A DNA stretch of 64,000 nt from CAYTTR01 sp964440805 (GTDB lineage: Bacteria; Acidobacteriota; Aminicenantia; Aminicenantales; Aminicenantaceae). Made by a program: the position numbers and the translations under genes. Below, piece by piece: positions 9,448-18,521 of the stretch (position 1 is its first letter; each line of letters begins with the position of its first letter). The notes under the pieces were generated by a model that was not told where the DNA came from, searched no databases, and saw nothing but the letters and a program-made list of their open reading frames with translations. Where the stretch lies: the NCBI GenBank assembly GCA_964440805.1, contig CAYTTR010000002.1, positions 58,181-122,180 of the forward strand. Direction: 5' to 3'.

Positions 9448-10019
9448 AAAAAAATTCTAACCGTAGATTGAGGTTGAATCTAGCCACCCGTCCGTTGCGA
9501 AATAGAAGGCTGTTTTTCTTGATTTTCAGCTTGTTGCTGCTTTTTCTGGCAGTGATTCTGGTTAATGGTTTAAGGATATATGTAACTTATTTCATGAAAT
9601 CGGCGGATGTTGAGGAGTCTTTGAAGCAGGTAGAAACAGTAAAAAGAGAGACTCAAAAAGAAGAAAAGAAATTGATTGCCAGAATAGAGGAAGCCAAAGT
9701 AATCCATGGAAAGAAAGTGAATTTTATTAACTCCCTTTTGGTCAAAAAAAGTTTTTCCTGGACAGTGTTTCTGACTCATCTGGAACAGACTCTACCCCGT
9801 GGTTCGTATGTTACCAGATTGAATCCGGTTTTTCGTGAAGAAGACCTTCAGATGGAGGTTAGATTGACACTTTCATCCCGCCACCTGACGGATTTGTTGA
9901 CATTTATCGAGGATTTAGAGGCTGCAGGCTGCCGGGATATAAGAGTGGTCAGTGAAACAAGAGATCAGAGAATGTTTTACGTTTCCGAGGTGACGTTTTT
10001 TTATGAAAGGAATATCTGA
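9444..10019 (+). CDS. pilN: PilN-like pilus assembly protein
   Basis: 191 residues. The N terminus carries the PilN hallmark 'LRLNLATRPLRNRR', which contacts PilM. One transmembrane helix (about 22-45), a coiled coil (50-80) and a periplasmic ferredoxin-like domain follow ('LTHLEQTLPRGSYVTRLNP', then a 'LLTFIEDLEAAGCRDI' segment). Its position between pilM and pilO is canonical. It forms the inner-membrane alignment complex of the pilus. Confidence 0.88.
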   Translation: MKKNSNRRLRLNLATRPLRNRRLFFLIFSLLLLFLAVILVNGLRIYVTYFMKSADVEESLKQVETVKRETQKEEKKLIARIEEAKVIHGKKVNFINSLLVKKSFSWTVFLTHLEQTLPRGSYVTRLNPVFREEDLQMEVRLTLSSRHLTDLLTFIEDLEAAGCRDIRVVSETRDQRMFYVSEVTFFYERNI

Positions 10020-10560
10020 ATTAATCTCACTAAGAGAGAAGAGGTTACTTGGACTCTGTGTCCTTGGCTTTTTTCTTTCTCTTATTTTTTTTCAAGTAGT
10101 GGCCTTGGGGAAAAAACAAGAGTTTATTCGAAAAATGGAGAATTTAGAAACAAGGAAGAAAGAACTAACCGGCCTTGAAAAAAACCAGAAAGAAAGGAAG
10201 GAAGAGTGGCTACAGTGGAAAAAAGCTGAGGAAGACGTTCAATCTTTAAGGAGATTTTTTTACGGTGATAAAAAGGGTTTTGGCAAACTGAGGGAAGACT
10301 TGGGACGGCTGTTTCAGGAATCCGGAATTAACGTGGAACAGCTCCGTTATGATTATTCGGAGATTGATGAGGGTGCAGCAAAAAAGGTCAAGATAAGCTT
10401 CCAGATAAAGGGTTCCTATTACAATTTGAAAAGATTCATCCATACAGTCGAGAAATTTCCTAAGTTTTTACTTATTGAGAATATCCGATTCCTGGAAATT
10501 GAGTCCCAATCAGGAAGATTAGGTCTTGGTTTTGAACTTTCAGCTTACTATGAAAAGTAA
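10003..10560 (+). CDS. pilO: PilO-like pilus assembly protein
   Basis: 185 residues: a short cytoplasmic tail, a transmembrane helix (about 14-32), a charged coiled coil (38-85) and a ferredoxin-like periplasmic domain ('FGKLREDLGRLFQESGINVEQLRY', 'YYNLKRFIHTVEKFPKFLLIENIRF'). This is the PilO/GspM layout. It overlaps pilN by 17 bases and the next gene by 11, consistent with a single coupled operon. Confidence 0.88.
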   Translation: MKGISELISLREKRLLGLCVLGFFLSLIFFQVVALGKKQEFIRKMENLETRKKELTGLEKNQKERKEEWLQWKKAEEDVQSLRRFFYGDKKGFGKLREDLGRLFQESGINVEQLRYDYSEIDEGAAKKVKISFQIKGSYYNLKRFIHTVEKFPKFLLIENIRFLEIESQSGRLGLGFELSAYYEK

Positions 10561-11062
10561 TTATTATTTTTATTTATTGATTTCTCTTTTATTTTTAACG
10601 GCTATTTCTCTTCAGTTAGTCCAGGGAGAAGATTTTCCTGCCCAAAAGCATAAAGAACAATCAAAGGTGAAAACAGAGCGGCTGATTCGAATGGATTTAA
10701 TCGAATTAATTAACAAGGATTTTAAGCCTCCTCTGAGAAATATTTTCACCTTCCAGCCTGATACAGAGGAGGGCCTTTCTTCCCTTGGACAGGAGAGGGA
10801 AGCTGTTACTCAACGTTCCGAGATAAGCGGTGCGAACCGGGAAAATCAGAATCAGTTAAATCTTTTTCTTGAATATGTAGGTTATGTGAAATCAAAAGAT
10901 AAGATAGTTGCCCTGATAATTTTTCAAGGTACCGCCGTGGCTGTCCGGGAGGGGGATTTACTGGAAGACGGTTCGGTGGTGGCTTTGGTTTCGGAAGAAA
11001 GCCTTGAAGTTACCGGAACCAGCGGTCAAAAACACACCTTTTATTTGAAAGAGGAGAATTGA
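10550..11062 (+). CDS. pilP: PilP/GspC-like periplasmic coupling protein
   Basis: 170 residues. A signal or anchor helix (residues 5-22) is followed by a low-complexity linker with 'RNIFTFQ', then a small beta-rich domain ('EYVGYVKSKDKIVALIIFQG', 'GDLLEDGSVVALVSEESLEV'). The layout matches PilP and the HR domain of GspC, which contact the secretin. There is no clear lipobox Cys, so it may be membrane-anchored as GspC is. I chose the ATG at 10550, which opens on the signal helix; the frame extends upstream to 10526 inside pilO. The name rests on position and fold impression. Confidence 0.72.
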   Translation: MKSNYYFYLLISLLFLTAISLQLVQGEDFPAQKHKEQSKVKTERLIRMDLIELINKDFKPPLRNIFTFQPDTEEGLSSLGQEREAVTQRSEISGANRENQNQLNLFLEYVGYVKSKDKIVALIIFQGTAVAVREGDLLEDGSVVALVSEESLEVTGTSGQKHTFYLKEEN

Positions 11063-13212
11063 TGAAAAAAGCCGCCTGTTTGATAACACTAAGCTTGGTT
11101 TTTTGGGGATGTGCTACTTTTAGCAAGAGCTATCAGCGTGGTACCGAGGCAGCTGTTAATCGCGATTGGAACAGGGCCGTCCAGTACTTGGAACGAGCTG
11201 TCCTTGAAGATCCACAGAACTCTGTCTACAGGTTGGCACTTCTAAGAACAAAACTTTCAGCCAGCCGTTTCCACTGGATAGAAGGAAAAAAATTGGCTTC
11301 CCAGGGAAAAACAGAAGAAGCCTTAGAGGAGCTTAGGCAGGCTCTTTCTTTTGATCCTTCCAACAGGGAAATAATTGAAGACCTAAGAGTCTTAACCGGC
11401 AAACCCGAAGAGAAGGTAGAAGAGCCAGTGATTACCCGGGCTGAGCCTCCCATAAAGCTCCAGGTAACAGGGGAGGTAATTGATTTGAAGTTTACCAGAG
11501 AAGCAAGCCTTAAGTCGATTTTTCAGGCCCTGGGGAAGCATGCGGGAATTAATGTTCTTTTTGACGAGCAGTTCAAGGATATTCCGTTTGCCATTAACTT
11601 GGAGGGGATGACTTTTGAGCGGGCTGTTCAGTCTTTATGCGTGGCCACAAGAAATTTCTACCGGCCCATCGATTCAAAATCGATTATCGTTGTTCCAGAT
11701 CAACCTGTGAAAAGAGCCCAGTATGAAATCCAGGCCATAAAAACTTTTTATCTTTCCAATATAAAAGCTGAGGAAGTTCAGGCAGGTCTAACCCAGATGC
11801 TGCGCACTCAATACAAAGCACCTACTATTATTGTTGATAAAAACCTTAATTCATTGACCATCAGGGATACAGCCGATATCATCGAGACGGCTGAGAAAAT
11901 ACTGAGAACCTGGGATAAAGCCAAGGGTGAAGTGGTTATTGATCTGGAAATCATGGAAGTTTCCCGGAAAAAACTCAGGCAGTTGGGAATTGATTTTGAC
12001 CAGTATGGAGTAGCTTTCGGTTACAGTCAAGAAAGTTCCGATGAGGGCGGTTGGTTGAACCTAAGTGACCTTGATTTCAGCAAAAAAGAAAGCTATCAAC
12101 TAATTCTCCCCACTTCTTTTATCCGGCTTCTGGAAACCGATGCTGATACCAAGATGATCTCTCAGCCCCGGCTGAGAGGAGTGGAGGGGGAAAAGATTGA
12201 ATACCTCGTCGGAGACCAGATCCCTATTCCGAGAACCACTTTTTCTCCTATTGCTGCTGGAGGAGTCAGCCAGCAACCTATCACCTCCTTTGATTACAAG
12301 GATGTGGGGATTGATGTCATAATTACTCCACACATTCACCGGGAAGAAGAAATCACCCTGGAGATGGAAATGGAGATTAATTCTCTGGGTGGTACCGGCT
12401 TTGCTGATATTCCGATAATTTCCACCCGCGTAGTTAAAAATATAATTCGTCTGAGGAACGGAGAAACCAATCTCCTGGCAGGGCTTCTCAAGGATGAGGA
12501 AAGAAAAACCTTGAAGGGAGTGGCTGGACTTAAAAGTATTCCCGTGGTGGGCCAGCTCTTCTCAAGCACCGATCAAGCCATCCAACAAACAGATGTAATT
12601 CTGACCATTACTCCCTATATCATTCGCAGGACTCCCCAGTATGAAAAAGACTCACAGCCTATTTGGATTGGCTTGGGTGAGAGTGCTGGCCTGGAAATGC
12701 CTGGTCAGCGTCCTCCCTCTTCAGAACTGGATGAAGAAAGACTAAGGAGAGATAGGGTATTCCAGGAGCCCACAGAAGAAAGACGGACTGAGCCTAGAAA
12801 AAATATTCTTCAATTTAATACCACCAGGGTTCAGATTCCCAAGGAGAGGGAATTCCGGCTGATGGTAAATATCCGGGCTGAGGATGAGGTGAACAGTTTC
12901 AGTTGCAACCTGAACTTCAACAGTCAGATTTTGGAATTAAAAGAAGTCACCATGGGCGGGTTTGTCCGCCAATTGGGAAAAGACCCTTCCTTTCTCCAGA
13001 ACATTGATAATTCTGCTGGAATTTGTACAATCGGTTTTTCTTCCCCTGAGGTTGGCTGGGGTGTTACAGGCGGAGGGATTATCGCTGTTCTGGTTTTTGT
13101 GGCCAAGGAGGCAGGAGAAGCTGCGATCAGCTTTTCTCAAGTAGCGGGCAATGGTCCCACTGGCGAAAGTGTTTCTTTTGAGCTTCAGGAATGCCAGGTG
13201 ATTGTCCGCTGA
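11062..13212 (+). CDS. pilQ: Outer-membrane secretin (PilQ/GspD type) with TPR and C-terminal cohesin-like domain
   Basis: 716 residues. It begins as a lipoprotein (lipobox Cys in FWGCATF, about residue 17). TPR-like repeats follow (20-105), then an STN/N0 domain (about 130-205), an N1 domain (about 215-290) and the secretin channel (about 345-525, with DVGIDVIITPHI and the gate-region SIPVVGQLF). After a charged linker, residues about 585-716 form a predicted cohesin-like beta domain (NSFSCNLNFNSQILELKEV, GIIAVLVFVAKEAGEAAISF). TPR plus cohesin is not the usual PilQ layout, which has AMIN domains. It overlaps the previous stop as TGATG, with GAGGAG upstream. It forms the outer-membrane pore for the pilus. 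Confidence 0.92.
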   Translation: MKKAACLITLSLVFWGCATFSKSYQRGTEAAVNRDWNRAVQYLERAVLEDPQNSVYRLALLRTKLSASRFHWIEGKKLASQGKTEEALEELRQALSFDPSNREIIEDLRVLTGKPEEKVEEPVITRAEPPIKLQVTGEVIDLKFTREASLKSIFQALGKHAGINVLFDEQFKDIPFAINLEGMTFERAVQSLCVATRNFYRPIDSKSIIVVPDQPVKRAQYEIQAIKTFYLSNIKAEEVQAGLTQMLRTQYKAPTIIVDKNLNSLTIRDTADIIETAEKILRTWDKAKGEVVIDLEIMEVSRKKLRQLGIDFDQYGVAFGYSQESSDEGGWLNLSDLDFSKKESYQLILPTSFIRLLETDADTKMISQPRLRGVEGEKIEYLVGDQIPIPRTTFSPIAAGGVSQQPITSFDYKDVGIDVIITPHIHREEEITLEMEMEINSLGGTGFADIPIISTRVVKNIIRLRNGETNLLAGLLKDEERKTLKGVAGLKSIPVVGQLFSSTDQAIQQTDVILTITPYIIRRTPQYEKDSQPIWIGLGESAGLEMPGQRPPSSELDEERLRRDRVFQEPTEERRTEPRKNILQFNTTRVQIPKEREFRLMVNIRAEDEVNSFSCNLNFNSQILELKEVTMGGFVRQLGKDPSFLQNIDNSAGICTIGFSSPEVGWGVTGGGIIAVLVFVAKEAGEAAISFSQVAGNGPTGESVSFELQECQVIVR

Positions 13213-13229
13213 GTCTATTCCTCTTAAGA

Positions 13230-13258
13230 TTGACTTCCCAGGGTAATTTGACTAAAAT
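13230..13258 (+). promoter_or_regulatory. Predicted sigma70 promoter of the tRNA gene
   Basis: TTGACT at 13230-13235, a 17-base spacer and TAAAAT at 13253-13258, ending 10 bases before the mature tRNA 5' end. Confidence 0.6.
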
Positions 13259-13268
13259 GCACAAGTCC

Positions 13269-13342
13269 GGCGGTGTAGCTCAGACGGTTAGAGCATGCGG
13301 CTCATATCCGCAGAGTCGGGGGTTCGAATCCCTCCACCGCCA
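13269..13342 (+). tRNA. tRNA with CAU anticodon (elongator Met, possibly Ile2)
   Basis: A complete cloverleaf is visible. Acceptor GGCGGTG pairs with CACCGCC, D-stem GCTC with GAGC, anticodon stem TGCGG with CCGCA around the loop CTCATAT, and the T-arm holds TTCGAAT. The anticodon is CAT at 13303-13305. The discriminator base is A at 13342 and no CCA is encoded. G1-C72 is paired and the initiator GGG:CCC anticodon-stem pairs are absent, so it is not tRNA-fMet. A CAU anticodon is shared by elongator Met and the TilS substrate tRNA-Ile2; the overall sequence looks more Met-like. tilS lies only 70 bases downstream. Confidence 0.93.
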
Positions 13343-13414
13343 CTTTCTGCTTTAATAAACCGGGGAAATAAGGGTCGCAGAGAGGTTTGCGTTATCATAT
13401 CCGGAGGCAGGATG

Positions 13415-14782
13415 ATGCTTCTTGAGAAAGTTAAAAATACCATCCGGAAATACCGGCTGCTTCAGCCCGGAGATAAAATTCTTCTTGCCTATTCAGGAGG
13501 GGTAGATTCGTCTGCTCTCCTGCATCTGTTCCTGGATTTTCGCGAGGAATTGGAGTTTGAGCTTTTTCTCGGTCATTTCAACCATGGCTTGAGAAAAGAA
13601 GCGGATCGAGACGAAATTTTTGTCAGACAGAAAGCCAAAGAACTGTCTCTTCCTCTTTTTGTGAGCAAAAAAGATATTCGCCGGGAAGCTAAGGAAAAAG
13701 GAATTAACCTCGAAGAAGCTGCTCGGTTGGCAAGGTATGAATTTTTAAGGAAGAAAGCCGCAGCGCTGGGTGAAGCAAAAATAGCTACCGCCCATAATCT
13801 GAACGACCAGGCAGAAACATTTTTCCTCCGGCTTTTCCGGGGAAGCGGGCATCTGGGGTTAGCCGGGATATTTCCCCGGGTAGAAGGGAAAATGATCCGC
13901 CCTTTTATTGAAGTCAGCAGAAAGGAGGTGGAAGAATTTCTCCAGGAAAGAAAGATTTCTTTTCGGATAGACCGGAGTAATTATGATTGCCGCTTTAGGC
14001 GAAATAAAATTCGATTGGAGTTAATTCCTTACTTAGAAAAGAATTTTGATTCCAATCTCCTCCATCACATAGGACAGCTTACTTCAATTCTCCGGGAAGA
14101 AGAAGAAATATTAGAGGAGCTTACCAGGAAAAAGGGAGCAGAAGCGGTCAAGAAATCAGAAGGGAGGTTTTATCTTGATGCTGGTCTGCTTCAAAGCACC
14201 TCCCAAGGGTTGGCCAGGCGTCTGGTCCGCTTCTACTTGGAATTAGCCAAAGGTGATATCAGAGGAATATCTTACAAGGATGTGGAATCTGTTCTTAAAC
14301 TGGTTAGCGGAAAAGAACATCCACTAAGCAAGGATTTGGTCATCCGCCGGGAAAAGGGCAGAATTGAGCTGACCGAAAAATTGGGTTCCCCTCAGGAATT
14401 TTATTATCGTTGGGATGGCTTTTCTCCTCTTGTCCTGGAAGAAGCCGGCCTGGTATTCAGAGGAGAAAGATTGACCAAAAAGGAGATGTCCCGCTTTAAA
14501 TATGATGATTCCCGCCAGGCTGTATTTGATATGGGTAAAATAAATTTTCCTTTAACTGTTCGGTCAAGAAAAGAGGGAGACCGCTATCAACCATTGAATA
14601 GCCCCGGTAGGAAAAAATTGAAAGAATTGATGAGAGCCAGGGACATACCCCGTTCAGAAAGAAGCAGACAGCCTGTTTTTTTATCAGGAGACCGTATCAT
14701 CTGGGTTTTAGGACTTCCTGTTTCCGAAGAGTTCAAGGTGAAACCGGAAACCAAAGATATTTTTCTTATAAGGAAGGTTTAA
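13415..14782 (+). CDS. tilS: tRNA(Ile)-lysidine synthase
   Basis: Converts cytidine 34 of tRNA-Ile2 (CAU) to lysidine using ATP and lysine, switching the codon from AUG to AUA. The roughly 455-residue product has the PP-loop SGGVDS at residues 27-32, the downstream 'HFNHGLRKEADRDE' and 'TAHNLNDQAETFFLRLFRGSG' segments typical of TilS, and a C-terminal TilS_C-like region ending in 'SRQPVFLSGDRIIWVLGLPVSEEF'. ATGs at 13412 and 13415 both follow GGAGG; 13415 has the better spacing. An upstream open frame runs back into the tRNA gene and is not used. The 3' end overlaps the converging asnB stop by four bases. Confidence 0.95.
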   Translation: MLLEKVKNTIRKYRLLQPGDKILLAYSGGVDSSALLHLFLDFREELEFELFLGHFNHGLRKEADRDEIFVRQKAKELSLPLFVSKKDIRREAKEKGINLEEAARLARYEFLRKKAAALGEAKIATAHNLNDQAETFFLRLFRGSGHLGLAGIFPRVEGKMIRPFIEVSRKEVEEFLQERKISFRIDRSNYDCRFRRNKIRLELIPYLEKNFDSNLLHHIGQLTSILREEEEILEELTRKKGAEAVKKSEGRFYLDAGLLQSTSQGLARRLVRFYLELAKGDIRGISYKDVESVLKLVSGKEHPLSKDLVIRREKGRIELTEKLGSPQEFYYRWDGFSPLVLEEAGLVFRGERLTKKEMSRFKYDDSRQAVFDMGKINFPLTVRSRKEGDRYQPLNSPGRKKLKELMRARDIPRSERSRQPVFLSGDRIIWVLGLPVSEEFKVKPETKDIFLIRKV

Positions 14783-16680
14783 AGGTATTTTTCTTTCCAG
14801 ATTTCGAAAACCAGTAAAGCCCAGAGCTGATGGCTGAAGTTTTCCCGGCCTTCCAGGTGTTGATGAATCATCCGGCCAATAACTGATGGATTAAAGAGGC
14901 CTTCTTTCCGGAGATGATCTTGACTGAGATAGTCAAGCATCATTTCTTTGAGATCATTTCTTAGCCAGTGCTTGATGGGGATGCTGAATCCTTCTTTGGA
15001 CCTGTAAATATTTTCCTTAGGCAGGAGACGCTCCATGGTTTTTTTAAATATCCACTTGGTGGACATTCCATGGAGTTTTAGTTTTCCGGGGAGGCTGAAG
15101 GCAAATTCCACCAGTTTGTGGTCAAGAAGAGGAACTCTCGTTTCTAAGGATGCGGCCATGCTCATTCTGTCCACTTTGGCCAGGATGTCATCGGCTAAGT
15201 ATGATTTCAGGTCTAAGTAAAGTTCTCCGGTAATATCATCAAAGCTGTTCATGTTTTGATAATATTCAAAGAAAGGCAAGGTTGAAGAAAGCAGAGGTAT
15301 TCCTCCCAGTTGCTCTTGAAATTCCGGAGTATACAAAGCTTGTTTTTCCTTTTGGTTAAGAAACATCATCCACCGCAGGTGCCTGAGGTCTTTCTCATGG
15401 GACAGTCCTTGCAGGAAGCGGCGGGTTTTGTTCCAGATCCCTTTTTTTTGGGCTGAGGGGGGAAACCATTTGACCATTTTCGTCAAAGGCGTAGGCAGGA
15501 ATTTAAAAAAAGGCCAACGGGAGATTTTCTGAGCCTGGTAATGTTCATAACCGGCAAAGATTTCATCTCCTCCGTCTCCTGAGAGAATGACCTTAACTCT
15601 CCGCCGGGCCATCTCGGAAACCAAATAGGTTGGAAAGATGGAAAAGTCACCGAATGGTTCATCCAAGTGATGAATAAGTTTCTCGGTGAGTTGAAGCGCC
15701 TGGGGTTGAATAATGAATTCTTCATGCTTGGTTTGAAATTTTCTGGCGATTCTGCGGGCATGTTCAAGCTCGTTATAGGAGCTTTCTTCAAAACCGATGG
15801 AGAAAGTCATCAGGGGAGATACTCCCAGTTCTCTCATAAGCCCCACGATGCAGGAAGAATCGATACCTCCGCTGAGAAAAGCTCCCAGTGGAACATCGCT
15901 TATCAGCCGGAGTGAAACCGATTCTTTAAGGAGGGCGAAGAGTTGATCCGTGAGAGAAGGAAGGTCATATTCGTCTGAAAAAGAGTCTTCTTTGTCAGTC
16001 AGGGGCAGAATTTCCCAGTATTTTTTCACTTCGATATTTCCATCTCTATACTTGAGAAAGCTTCCCTGAGGAAGCTTGAAAACATTCTTAAAGGCTGAGT
16101 ATGGAGCTGGTATGTATTCCAGGGTCAGAAAAAAGTTCAGGGCCTGGGGCTCAAGGCGGCGCTGGACTCGGGGATGTTTCAGCAGGCATTTCAATTCAGA
16201 ACCGAAGACCAGAGTTTTATCTTCAAGCAGGGTATAATAAAGAGGTTTTATGCCCAAACGATCCCTGAATAGAAAGAGAGTATTTTTTTCTCTGTCCCAG
16301 AGAGCAAAAGCAAACATTCCTCTGAGGTGTTGAATAAAGTCTTCTCCCCATTCTTCATAGGCATGAACGATTGTCTCGGTGTCGCTTCTGGTTGAGAATT
16401 TATGACCTTTTTTCTGGAGTTCATCTTTAAGGGAAAGAAAATTATAGACCTCTCCATTGTAGGCGATCCAGATAGAACCGTTTTCGTTTGACAGAGGCTG
16501 ATGACCTCCTTCAACGTCGATAATGCTCAGACGGCGGGCTCCCAGTCCAACATTTTTTTCCAGATGTATTCCCTGATCATCTGGCCCGCGGTGAATGATA
16601 GCCTGACACATGGAAGAAAGCAGTTCTTCCTGGGGAGAAGGTGATTCTCTTTTTTGAACCAGGCCGCAGAATCCGCACAT
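14779..16680 (-). CDS. asnB: Asparagine synthase-like glutamine amidotransferase
   Basis: 633 residues. It begins MCGFCG, so the catalytic Cys2 of the Ntn-type glutaminase is present, with RRLSIID and YNGEVYNF of that domain. The synthetase half carries the PP-loop SGGIDSS and 'LSGDGGDEIFAGY'. The enzyme transfers glutamine-derived ammonia to an acyl-AMP, classically aspartate. Proteins of this length next to glycan-type membrane genes often amidate sugars or polymers instead. Its ATG overlaps the stop of the upstream membrane gene by one base (TAATG), so the two are coupled and may share a surface-glycan role. The substrate is not shown by sequence. Confidence 0.88.
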   Translation of the reverse strand: MCGFCGLVQKRESPSPQEELLSSMCQAIIHRGPDDQGIHLEKNVGLGARRLSIIDVEGGHQPLSNENGSIWIAYNGEVYNFLSLKDELQKKGHKFSTRSDTETIVHAYEEWGEDFIQHLRGMFAFALWDREKNTLFLFRDRLGIKPLYYTLLEDKTLVFGSELKCLLKHPRVQRRLEPQALNFFLTLEYIPAPYSAFKNVFKLPQGSFLKYRDGNIEVKKYWEILPLTDKEDSFSDEYDLPSLTDQLFALLKESVSLRLISDVPLGAFLSGGIDSSCIVGLMRELGVSPLMTFSIGFEESSYNELEHARRIARKFQTKHEEFIIQPQALQLTEKLIHHLDEPFGDFSIFPTYLVSEMARRRVKVILSGDGGDEIFAGYEHYQAQKISRWPFFKFLPTPLTKMVKWFPPSAQKKGIWNKTRRFLQGLSHEKDLRHLRWMMFLNQKEKQALYTPEFQEQLGGIPLLSSTLPFFEYYQNMNSFDDITGELYLDLKSYLADDILAKVDRMSMAASLETRVPLLDHKLVEFAFSLPGKLKLHGMSTKWIFKKTMERLLPKENIYRSKEGFSIPIKHWLRNDLKEMMLDYLSQDHLRKEGLFNPSVIGRMIHQHLEGRENFSHQLWALLVFEIWKEKYL

Positions 16681-18485
16681 TACTCTTGGGGTATAATATC
16701 TATTTTGAAGAAAACTCCCAGAAAGCGCCTTTCATCCGAAGTCTCGTCTTCAAAGTAAGGGATTGAGCCTTTTTCTGCCTTGACTTTTATTTTATAAAGA
16801 TGGATTGCTCTCATCTTGAAACCTTTCCCAGGTTGAAATTCCAGAGCACCCCATTGTTTATGACCAAGAGAGAGAGATTTTTTTTGGCCTTCCACTTCAA
16901 CGGTGATGTTGTTTCGCATCCGGGGATTATTCAAAAGATTAAAAATCAATTTTTCTACCGGGTAGTAAGTTTTAAGAACCATTTCTGCCTCATAGGGACC
17001 CCTGGTCCAGAATCCGTTGCGTTCTAGTCTGGGGAGAAAATTATCGTCAAGGAAGTGAAGCCAGCCGATGTGAGGATGAGTTCCAACTTCCTGGCGGAAA
17101 GCATTGGGATTAGTATTGGTAGGAATGTTATTTACCAGAGTCAATTCAACAGGAAATAATTTGAAAGGGAGTTTTTTGGCATGGGTTGAAGGAAACTGAG
17201 AGCTTTTCCAGGGAGTAATTAAAATAGGAGATATAAAAAGGCAGGCAGCTAACCAAATGGAGACAAGGTCTTTGAGATTTCTCTTGAGAGGAGGGAGGAA
17301 AAAGAAGAAAGGAAAAATATTAAGGAAATAGCGGTTGGCTAAGGCTCCGCCGCCGCCGGCATAGTTATCGGGCATGAGGACGATATAGATCACAATTTCA
17401 GCAGACAGAGCTGCCAGAAGAATCCAGCGGGTCCATTTTTTTCGGCTTATAAAAAAAAGAACAAGGAAGGCTACTGCCGGGAAAAAATACCATGTTATCC
17501 CGGTAAAGCGGCCGAAAAAGTAATAAAAGGCATTGTACGCAGATACTTTTAAAGGAAAAAGATGTCTCTGTCCGTATCCTTCAGCAGTCATTTCTTTTCC
17601 TAAGGAATCAAAGGTATAATCTTCTTTTTCCAAGGGGTATTTAAAATAGAAGGTTTTCCTTTCTCCTCCTTGGTAATTCCAGTCTTCTGTAATGAGATAA
17701 TTGGAGCCCCAGAAAGCCGCCGAAGTTAGAAGAAAAATAATAAGAACAGCAAATGTTTTGAATAATTTTTTCTTAAAAATGGGAATAAGTACCAAGGGAG
17801 CTAAAAGGACTATATTAGGAGGTTTGGAAAAGACAGCCACACCGGCCAGGATTGAGGCTGTGTAGTCGGACCAGTCGGAGAGAAGAAACCGTTTAAAAGA
17901 GCTTCCTTGGTTGAGCTCCTTTGCTTTATTTGCTTCCGCTAAACCTGTTTTGTAAAGACAGAGAAAAAGGATTGAAAAAATAAGAACCATGTTGAAGAAA
18001 TCAGGCGATATCCAGATAAAATAAATCCAGGCGATGCTGGCAAAAATAAAAGTCAGGGTAGTTATAAGAGCCAAATTATCAGAGTTTCCTAGGCGAAGAT
18101 AGGAGTACCCCATAAAAAGCAACAAAAATAGTAGAACAGAATGGAAAACTAAGAAGCCGTTAATGCCGAATATCTTGACAAAGGGAGCTGCGAAGAGAGC
18201 ATAAACGAAGGACTTGGCATAGAAGATTTTTCCTTCTTTCCCCTTCTTAAGGAAAATGCCCAAGGGACCGGCGTTGAAATGTTTGTAATAACGGTAAAGG
18301 TCTTGCTTGGTGTATTCCAAATCTCCGTCCTGGGCCAGGCTTTGAGTCATGGAGAAATAAATAGCTTCGTCAGCAAAAAGAAAATTATTTTGCAGGACCG
18401 GGATGTTGACAAATAGAGAAAGGCAGAGAAAAAATAAGAAAATGAAGACAATAGAGATTTGAGCCCGGTTGTTTTTTGAAATCAT
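16680..18485 (-). CDS. Polytopic membrane protein, GT-C/PMT-like glycosyltransferase
   Basis: About 601 residues with roughly ten hydrophobic helices between residues 10 and 410, then a soluble C-terminal domain of about 180 residues. The first periplasmic loop has NNFLFADEAIYF, matching the acidic DE motif of GT-C polyprenyl-phosphate-sugar transferases (ArnT/PMT class). It is translationally coupled to the amidotransferase downstream, suggesting work on a lipid-linked or surface glycan. The start is uncertain: the frame is open to a TTG at 18519-18521, and I chose the first ATG just before the first helix. Acceptor and donor are unknown. Confidence 0.7.
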   Translation of the reverse strand: MISKNNRAQISIVFIFLFFLCLSLFVNIPVLQNNFLFADEAIYFSMTQSLAQDGDLEYTKQDLYRYYKHFNAGPLGIFLKKGKEGKIFYAKSFVYALFAAPFVKIFGINGFLVFHSVLLFLLLFMGYSYLRLGNSDNLALITTLTFIFASIAWIYFIWISPDFFNMVLIFSILFLCLYKTGLAEANKAKELNQGSSFKRFLLSDWSDYTASILAGVAVFSKPPNIVLLAPLVLIPIFKKKLFKTFAVLIIFLLTSAAFWGSNYLITEDWNYQGGERKTFYFKYPLEKEDYTFDSLGKEMTAEGYGQRHLFPLKVSAYNAFYYFFGRFTGITWYFFPAVAFLVLFFISRKKWTRWILLAALSAEIVIYIVLMPDNYAGGGGALANRYFLNIFPFFFFLPPLKRNLKDLVSIWLAACLFISPILITPWKSSQFPSTHAKKLPFKLFPVELTLVNNIPTNTNPNAFRQEVGTHPHIGWLHFLDDNFLPRLERNGFWTRGPYEAEMVLKTYYPVEKLIFNLLNNPRMRNNITVEVEGQKKSLSLGHKQWGALEFQPGKGFKMRAIHLYKIKVKAEKGSIPYFEDETSDERRFLGVFFKIDIIPQE

Positions 18486-18521
18486 CGGGTTAGGAATATC
18501 ACAGTCCTCTTGAAAATTCAA

